Below are positions 57,720 through 64,000 of a DNA stretch of 64,000 nucleotides, piece after piece. Each line of letters begins with the position of its first letter. Position 1 is the stretch's first letter. Both the position numbers and the translations under genes were made by a program. The stretch is from NCBI RefSeq assembly GCF_023278565.1, contig NC_064673.1, positions 3,100,001 through 3,164,000 on the forward strand, read 5' to 3'. The DNA is from Colletotrichum lupini. Its lineage: Eukaryota; Ascomycota; Sordariomycetes; Glomerellales; Glomerellaceae. Under the pieces are notes generated by a model, which saw only the letters and a list, made by a program, of their open reading frames with translations, was not told the origin of the DNA and did no database searches.

Positions 57720-58961
57720 ATGACAACCAAAGCAGCGTTCATATACACTGACTCCCAGCGTATTTAACGTCTTTTGGCACAAAGACTGGGGATTCATCTT
57801 CGTTTGGCGATAGACTAGGGTCTACTATGCATTCTGGACAGCACGGGCACGGCGTTTCTGCGAACTACTACAAAAAGAACTTGGGGGAGATTTCCTCTTC
57901 TACTGGACTCTGACGATGAATCCGATCAAGGGGCGAAACGAACCCCGACGACGCGTTTATACCTTTCAAGTCACTCATTCATGACACCCGCTTTTGATAC
58001 ACCCTTTTTGCAGCCTGGTTTCAGTCGTGGCTTGCAATTTTCTTTTCTTTTTACGCTTCTTCACACTCGCCTGAACACCCACTGTTTCGCGATTTCGATT
58101 CACCTAACTTGGCCCCATCTTGTACCACGCGACTGCAGCGGCGGCCATGGAAGATGGGGGCAGGGAAACGCCTAGTGCTTAATGTATATTGCTCACTCTT
58201 GTTGTTCGTCGTTTCTTTGACACATCTCGTTTCTTCTTGCAGCTCTGGTGGTTGTGTTTGGTCGTTTAGCAAATATGCCGAGCGACCTATTTTGGCAGAA
58301 TGAGACGCGAGTGCTGATTTCGTTGGTTCTTTTTGAGATGCCTTGAAGTGGCATGATTGGGAACAACATGGTGGATGGAGAGATGGAGATTTCGCAGTAG
58401 TTGAGACAGATCGAGAGAGAATCTAGGTCCTCCTGAAAGGGATGGGACGCTAGAGCTGCTTCTTTGTGTCGAGCAAGCTAGGTAGACAATAAGATGCCCA
58501 TACCTGAAAACTATGTTTCTCATTGTATTGAACTCATGTTTCTGAAATTGATGAGCATGCTAATTCCTTAAAATCTGGCTCCCCTACGGTATCCGAGCTC
58601 TGAAGTACCTCATGGAGAGGCGTTACTAATAGCATCATAGAAAGATGGGATTACATCCAGTCATGTTGCTCTGTTTCGAGTGCCCATCCAAGAGTCGTCT
58701 CACGAATCCAGGGTCGATGTGCCAGTCGCAATCTAGTTGGTTTCAATGATACTCTGATCTACACGGCTTTCTGCAGGCCGGTGCCGGAGGAGTCATCTTG
58801 CTACTTAGACAGAAGTTGGCACTAGGGGAGACAAAACCAAGTGGTGTTTTTGTAGATGTTCAATCACGAATACCGAACGAAGAGGTGAAAGCAGCAGCTA
58901 TGGTATGTGGACAGATAAAAATGCGTAAAGCTACTCGTTCGCCATATTACCGTGTCTTTTC

Positions 58962-58996
<35 letters not shown>

Positions 58997-60025
58997 GCTT
59001 TATCGACAACCGTTGGAACGAAACAGATGGGTGAAGGATAATAAGCAGTTCACGGCCTTTCGTCTTGGGGATTGTAGATTGAGAGCCAACGACAAGTTAT
59101 TCATGCGTAAGCTAGGCAGAGATTCATCTGTGTAGGCAACCTTGGGAGGCGCAACGTACATCGATTACATAGCGATACGCTCTGGGGATCCCTCAAAGGT
59201 ATGACGAGAGGTGTTGCCATTCTTCGCAACGATGTTGTCATACTTGCCGCGACAGACCAGTAGCCTTTGATTTGCGCGGGCGGTCCTCGTAGCCACGGGG
59301 CCCAAAGTCGCGCAACAGGCTGTTGTAGATGTCCAAGTTGCTGCAGCGAGCCTGAATACTTGCTCATAAAACCTGCCAAACCAATAGAGCGAAATGGACT
59401 GAGTCAATCGGTTACATTTCGATGCTCTTTTACTTGGACATTGTATGGAGAGTATCAGTAACGCCGTTACGAGGGCTGTAGATTCACGACAGCGTAGGTT
59501 CACGGCAACGTACATCTTGATAGAGCGGGGTTCACCCGCCTCTTTTCACATGTGTCGCCGGTGCTGCGGATGTTGCAATGCAGACGCGGCTAAAGACCGT
59601 CCTATCCGAACAATGATTCAGGAGTCTCGACACCGACTCATTATCTAGAGATGTACCAGAGTAGCACCAGCGGGAACCCGGCCGCGGCTCCTTGGTTGTA
59701 AACAGACGGAGACCACTCATGTCTTGTTGACTTCCGTGGATCGTCGACACAGCAGGTCGTACGTGGAGGGGGTTGGATGCTTCCGTCCGAGGATGTTACC
59801 ATCGCATCGTCTGGAGAGATCTTTTCTGAGCGGGGAAAGTTGGGACGATTTGCAAGGTGGGAGAAAGATACACAATAAATGAGAAAATATAAAAGGGTTG
59901 AATCTCCTGGGTGTTTGACCTCGACGGATTATCTCGGATCATCATCCAGCAGCAAATCTCATCAAGATATCCCTTCCATTTGCCTCACCCGGCATTGAAC
60001 TTTTCTTCAAATAACCAAACCCAAC
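57720..60025. other. Intergenic region with possible gene relic
   Basis: About 2.3 kb. A (CTTTT)n/poly-T tract lies at 58956-58996. On the minus strand at 59165-59515, two frames carry peptide-like segments (LDIYNSLLRDFGPRGYEDRPR in one, CRGKYDNIVAKNGNTSRHTF in another), which may be a frameshifted relic; I cannot name it. No intact gene supported. Confidence 0.4.
58956..58996. repeat. (CTTTT)n / poly-T microsatellite
   Basis: Six CTTTT units running into a 16-T stretch. Confidence 0.9.
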
Positions 60026-60315
60026 ATGAAGTTTTCAGTCTTGATTCTCCCCGTCCTGGCATCAGGCATCACCGCGCTCTACGTGCCCGACAAGCTGGTG
60101 CAAGCGTTCCTCAAGGACTCGTCAGAGGGCAACTGCTGCAACGAGACGCCCTGCTTCATCGGGTGCCCAGTGGAGGGAGTATTCCGCGTAAGTTACCTTT
60201 TTTTGTTTTGTTTTCACTGTTCGATCTCCGCGCACTTCATGTACTCTGGCTCAGCCGAAGTTGAGAAAGTCCAATATACTGACGCATTCATTCGACGGAT
60301 CAGCTTTGCTGCTGA
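60026..60315 (+). CDS. Small secreted six-cysteine peptide, 57 aa
   Basis: Two exons: 60026-60187 and 60304-60315, intron 116 bp with a CTGAC branch site 21-25 bases before the acceptor. The N terminus (MKFSVLILPVLASGITA) is a signal peptide; the mature chain is about 40 residues. Cysteines fall as CC, C, C and, from the tiny second exon (LCC, stop), a final CC, giving an even set of six. That the four-codon exon restores a paired number is my main support for the splice. The ATG has a good context (CAACATG) and a pyrimidine-rich leader. Size, export signal and Cys content fit fungal effector- or defensin-like peptides; no family is recognised and the role is unknown. An alternative acceptor would give a longer tail. 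Confidence 0.6.
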
Positions 60316-61584
60316 ACAACGAAAACCCGCAGGCCAAAATCAATGGGAGCCCTAAGGGGCCCAGGAGTGGTCGTTGTATGGAGTTCTTCTGTGGAAGTTT
60401 AAGCTCGGCCGACCAAACGTATTGGGGTGAAGGGGGAAAGAGTCAGGAGGTCCGATGCCTTTCTTTATGTTGCTGCTTCTTGGAGGAGAAGCAGAGCTGT
60501 TCCTGGTACCACTGATCTCCCCTGAATGATGAAATGGCGAATGAGACGATCCTTTGACATGGCTTTACTCCGCGTCTTTCTGTGATGTTCTGGAGTAACC
60601 CTGCTCCCGCGCTTGCATATGCCCGAATGAACCATGTAAGGGATTGCAAGATGAATAACCACCTCAACATAGTATAGGAGCGGCCCATCGTTCGTTTTTC
60701 GGATCGAGCCCTCGGTACTGCGTTATGCATGTCCAGAATCTCCCTGCCGAACAAGTGGTTTTTGCCTTTCAACGCCAGTATGTCCAATAAGGCTGGTACT
60801 CAGCATTGATCCCGGTGGCCTATGATGGTTTCGGTAGCTATATCATGGCATCCGACGAATGTTACGATGTTCTTCCTCTAACTTCCTGTCTGTTTTCTGG
60901 ACAAGACATACTTGATCTAGGGGCAATCCGGGGTGGGCTTTCCCGACACGGAGATCATCAGCATCGTTGGGAGCATTGGTCAAAGCGACTTCGATGAAGT
61001 GTGTGAAATACAGACGCGGATACAGGTGCTTTCGTGGTCTTGGAGACGCTTGCCTCGTGGTCTGAGTGGTCCGCTTCGGGCTGATACCCAGGGATGGTCG
61101 TGATCTGGAGTTGAGACCCACTCTTGAATTACCTTTACGACCATCGTGATTGGCCGAAGGCTCAGTTATGCTGTCACTGCTCACGGCTCGGCGCTTTGAG
61201 GCATGCTCGAGTTTCTAGGTGAGTATCTCATAGTTGATGACCGGGAATGTCGAAGTGAGCATAGGCGATTCTGCATTCTCGAGATCTGCTTCTCAACCAT
61301 TGAATGGAGGGGTTCGTCGTTCTCCTGCTGGGCGAAACCAATGGCTCTGGTCAAGGCCGCGGGCTCATAGAAATTAAGCTCATTGTATCGCAAGAATTTG
61401 GACGCCGCCGTATCAATCGGTCTTTCAACAGTTCACTGGAAATCATGATCCATGTATCACTGAGGGCGGAGCAATATATCGCAGGGTCATCCAGTGTTCG
61501 CAACTGCCGCTACCGCGCGGCGCTCAATTCCTGGGGTACCGTATTTACATTGTACAAAAGTTTTCCGACCGTCCGAGTCGTCGT
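60316..61584. other. Intergenic region
   Basis: About 1.3 kb after the Cys-rich peptide gene. Short ORFs on both strands, none with a recognisable motif. Confidence 0.45.
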
Positions 61585-62094
61585 TTATGAGTTCTGAATC
61601 GCCTCCGCCTGCGTCGTATCCTTGGCCTTCCTCGCGGCCTGTTCTCTGTCGTATTCGATCAATTGCTTCGACCAGCTGTGTTTTGCAGTGTTAGCCCAGA
61701 ATTCTCTCTAATGCACAATTGTCCGCAATGAAACGTTGGGTACGTGGACGTACTATCTGCTGGGGAAGAACCGGCCCTCCTGAGGCATCACGTAGCGCAC
61801 CTCCTTCTCGGCGCTGATCTTCCAGATAACGGCAACGACACCGGCCATGACGGCACCGATGACGGCGGTGTTACGCTTCCAGTTCGCGGGCTGGGCGTAC
61901 CAACCACCGGCCGGCGACCAGACGTGCTTGGGGTAGCTATCGTGGGTATTAGAGGAGCTGCTTTCGAAGGATCGGGGTGGTTCGCATTCGATGAGGACAT
62001 GCGCTGGGTTAGAACTTACGGAACCTTAGGACCGCCTCCCTGTTCGTGAGTTAGCAATCGGCCAGGAATGACTGATTGAGGATTGACGTACCAT
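61585..62094 (-). CDS. Small single-pass membrane protein, probably mitochondrial, 98 aa, four exons
   Basis: Exons 62094-62092 (the ATG alone), 62039-62020 (20 nt), 61936-61754 and 61675-61585, totalling 297 nt in phase. The protein opens MGGGPKVPYPKHVWSPAGGW, has a membrane-like segment (TAVIGAVMAGVVAVIWKI), then EGRFFPSRYWSKQLIEYD and a charged helical tail. No single unspliced frame encodes it; the continuity of conserved-looking sequence across all four exons is the evidence. I recall similar short ascomycete proteins, and the size and topology suggest a mitochondrial inner-membrane component such as a respiratory-complex accessory subunit, but I cannot assign which. It is divergent from mL44 with 490 bp between the ATGs, so shared regulation is plausible. 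Confidence 0.78.
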
Positions 62095-62584
62095 TTTGAC
62101 TGTATTTTCAATATGAGGGGTTGGATAGTGTGGTGATGGCAATCGCTTTCCCGCCTCGACTCGATATTGGAGCTTTTGCCCTTGGACGTCGCGAATAGTG
62201 AAGTGCTGCCATCCATTCCTCCCGAAAAGTGGGACCAGAGCCATCCCGGAGCTGCGGAGGAGCGGATATTCCGCGCCTGCTTCTACTGACTTTCTCGCAT
62301 GGCTCGTGCACGGTACCCCCTAGCATGCTGGAGCTCACACGACTTCCAATCGGTCGGCTCCAGAAACTTTTTCGTGACGGGAGACCGGCGCTGTTCGAGA
62401 GAATTCGGGACGTGGAACATTTTTCCCTTGCCCCCTTTGCGATTCAACCCCCAGCGAATACCGCATCCACCCAATTGCTCTCGACCGCATTGTACAACAC
62501 CTTTTCTTTCGTTGCCTTTTTCTATTCGTTACGTTGTTACTGGGCTTTCGAACAGCTCAGCAACAACCCAAACTCGACCACCGA
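62095..62584. promoter_or_regulatory. Shared divergent promoter of two putative mitochondrial genes
   Basis: 490 bp between two divergent starts. A pyrimidine-rich leader lies at 62490-62530 before mL44. No motif assigned. Confidence 0.55.
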
Positions 62585-63874
62585 ATGGCGTCCCAGATGA
62601 AGAGGTTAAGGATATCAAGATGCACCGGGCAACTGCTCAACGCCCAGGCCAGGACACACGCCTCGCCGTGCCTGACGCCCATCCCCTTTAGAACACAGCT
62701 TCACAACAGCAACCCGGCGCGGACACTATCGACCTCCTCCCCGTCCTTGGCAGCAGTAGCAGAAGAAGCATCATCCGACGCCTCAGCCAACAACATCACC
62801 ACCACCACCGCCCAACCCGTCAAGTCGAAGTCGAGAAACCTCCCGTCACCCGCCCCCGAAAAGGCCCTCCAGTCGGCCAAGCTCGCCGCCCTCCACGCCC
62901 GCCTCTCCCTCCCCGAGAAGCTGCCCCTCCAGTCCCTCGCGCGCACCCTCGTCGACCCCTCCGCCGACTCAAACCCCAACTTCAACAATGCCAACCTCGC
63001 CGTCGTCGGCGGCTCCCTCATCAGCTACCACGTCTCCGAGTGGCTCATCACCCACTACCCGCGCCTCCCCATGGCCATCCTCTACGAAGCCATGCGCGCC
63101 TACGGTGGCTCCGACTCGCTCTACCGCGTAGCCAGCCAGTGGGGCGTCGAGAGTGCCGCCGCCCCCGGAGGCGAAGTCGACCCGGGCCTGCTGCAGTTCT
63201 CCCAGAACCCCGCGGCCCACGGCGTCGTTCACGGCCGCTGGGGCTACGTCCGCAAAGAGCACCTCGAGCTCGACAAGTTCAAGTGGCGCCGCTCCGTCTC
63301 GTCCCGGGTCATCCTCGACGACGAGTTCGGCGACGTCCTGCACAAGCCCAGACGGAACCCGCTCGAGCCCAACCCCGACCCCAATGATCCCGCACTCCTG
63401 AAGGAGCAGCGCGAGAAGCTCCGCAACGACGCCTACGCCGCTCACGTCCGCGCCGTCACGGGCGCCGTGTACGCCCACGCCGGCCGCGACGCCGTGCGCG
63501 CCTTCATCGACGCCCACATCCTCAGCCGCCGCGTCGAGCTCGAGAAGCTCTTCAGCTTCAGGCTGCCCACGCGCGAGCTGGCGATGCTCTGCGCCCGCGA
63601 AGGGTTCGAGGCCCCCGTCGCGCGGCTCGAGAGCGAGACGGGCCGTCTGAGCAGGACGCCCGTCTACGTCGTCGGCATCTACAGCGGGCGCGACAAGCTC
63701 GGCGAGGGCACGGGCGCCAGCTTGGATTTCGCGCGTCTGCAGGCGTCGATGAATGTCCTCAAGGCGTGGTACCTTTACAGCCCCGGCGCCAAGGTGCGGG
63801 TGCCGAGTGATATGCTGATCGAGGGCGCGAAGCCGTGGCAGCCCGCGCACATTGACATGGGAGAGATCATCTAA
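62585..63874 (+). CDS. Mitochondrial large-subunit ribosomal protein mL44 (yeast Mrpl3)
   Basis: 429 aa from the ATG at 62585 (the frame is open further upstream but without an ATG). The N terminus is basic and Ser/Thr/Arg-rich, a mitochondrial presequence, followed by an Ala/Ser linker. Residues ~90-300 form the catalytically dead RNase III-like domain (ALQSAKLAALHARLSLPEKL, NANLAVVGGSLISYHVSEWL, LPMAILYEAM). The C-terminal ~110 residues are a dsRBD-like domain (SRTPVYVVGIYSGRDKLGEG, then a final helix). The family lies near the tunnel exit side of the mitoribosomal large subunit. Third positions are strongly C/G-biased, which produces a long spurious antisense ORF. Confidence 0.9.
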   Translation: MASQMKRLRISRCTGQLLNAQARTHASPCLTPIPFRTQLHNSNPARTLSTSSPSLAAVAEEASSDASANNITTTTAQPVKSKSRNLPSPAPEKALQSAKLAALHARLSLPEKLPLQSLARTLVDPSADSNPNFNNANLAVVGGSLISYHVSEWLITHYPRLPMAILYEAMRAYGGSDSLYRVASQWGVESAAAPGGEVDPGLLQFSQNPAAHGVVHGRWGYVRKEHLELDKFKWRRSVSSRVILDDEFGDVLHKPRRNPLEPNPDPNDPALLKEQREKLRNDAYAAHVRAVTGAVYAHAGRDAVRAFIDAHILSRRVELEKLFSFRLPTRELAMLCAREGFEAPVARLESETGRLSRTPVYVVGIYSGRDKLGEGTGASLDFARLQASMNVLKAWYLYSPGAKVRVPSDMLIEGAKPWQPAHIDMGEII

Positions 63875-64000
63875 TGAAGATATGTTGGGGACAAAATGGG
63901 GAAGAAGCAAAAAGAAGAAAAACGAAAAGCAAAATGCATCGACTGTAATTCATCCATCGGAGAGGGAGAGAAGAGAAGGGCGGCAAGAGAGGAGAAGTGA

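Noticed and set aside
62969..63910. 313-codon ORF opposite mL44
   Set aside because: Shadow frame; the sense strand codes a recognisable ribosomal protein.

Overview
The window is genomic DNA of a filamentous ascomycete (Pezizomycotina). Genes are spaced, cut by short introns (about 45-120 bp, GT...AG with CTAAC/CTGAC branch sites) and encode eukaryotic housekeeping proteins of fungal type: Mad1, Syp1, Ltn1, Tos4, Cic1/Utp30, Naf1, a CTD-kinase cyclin and mitoribosomal mL44. The mix with RTA1 and Zn2Cys6 genes, a decayed polyketide synthase (PKS) and small secreted Cys-rich peptides suggests a Sordariomycete, perhaps plant-associated; that placement is inference. Gene models were spliced by hand; all reported junctions keep the reading frame.

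Layout. 1-1416: 3' end of MAD1 (+). 2233-5394: SYP1 endocytic muniscin (-), six exons, with an abnormal G-homopolymer tract in intron 1. 7889-9225: CDK-like kinase resembling Csk1 (+). 9595-10266: Cys-rich unknown (+). 10668-15630: LTN1 ribosome quality-control E3 ligase (-). 17119-20301: large repeat-bearing, probably mitochondrial protein (+). 20824-21075: small conserved-looking protein (-). 23621-25247: Tos4-like FHA regulator (-). 28393-29648: L1-domain ribosome biogenesis factor (+). 29883-30887: palmitoyl-protein thioesterase (-). 32238-32396: small secreted peptide (+). 33588-35664: Ctk2-like cyclin with an unusual N-terminal extension (+). 36686-37932: C2H2 zinc-finger protein (+), visible only after splicing. 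38268-40094: secreted TAP-like alpha/beta hydrolase (-).

41.9-48.3 kb is the accessory part: a frameshifted acyl-carrier-protein (ACP) remnant (+), an intact RTA1-like membrane protein (-), a decayed ketosynthase (KS) remnant (-) and an apparently intact five-exon Zn2Cys6 activator (-). It looks like the wreck of a secondary-metabolite cluster that kept its regulator and a membrane protein.

48747-50798: NAF1 (+). 50.8-55.5 kb: long gene-free stretch. 55552-57719: single-pass SH3 membrane protein (+). 60026-60315: six-Cys secreted peptide (+). 61585-62094: 98-aa, four-exon membrane protein (-), divergent from mL44 at 62585-63874 (+). I saw no transposon, tRNA, rRNA or CRISPR array.
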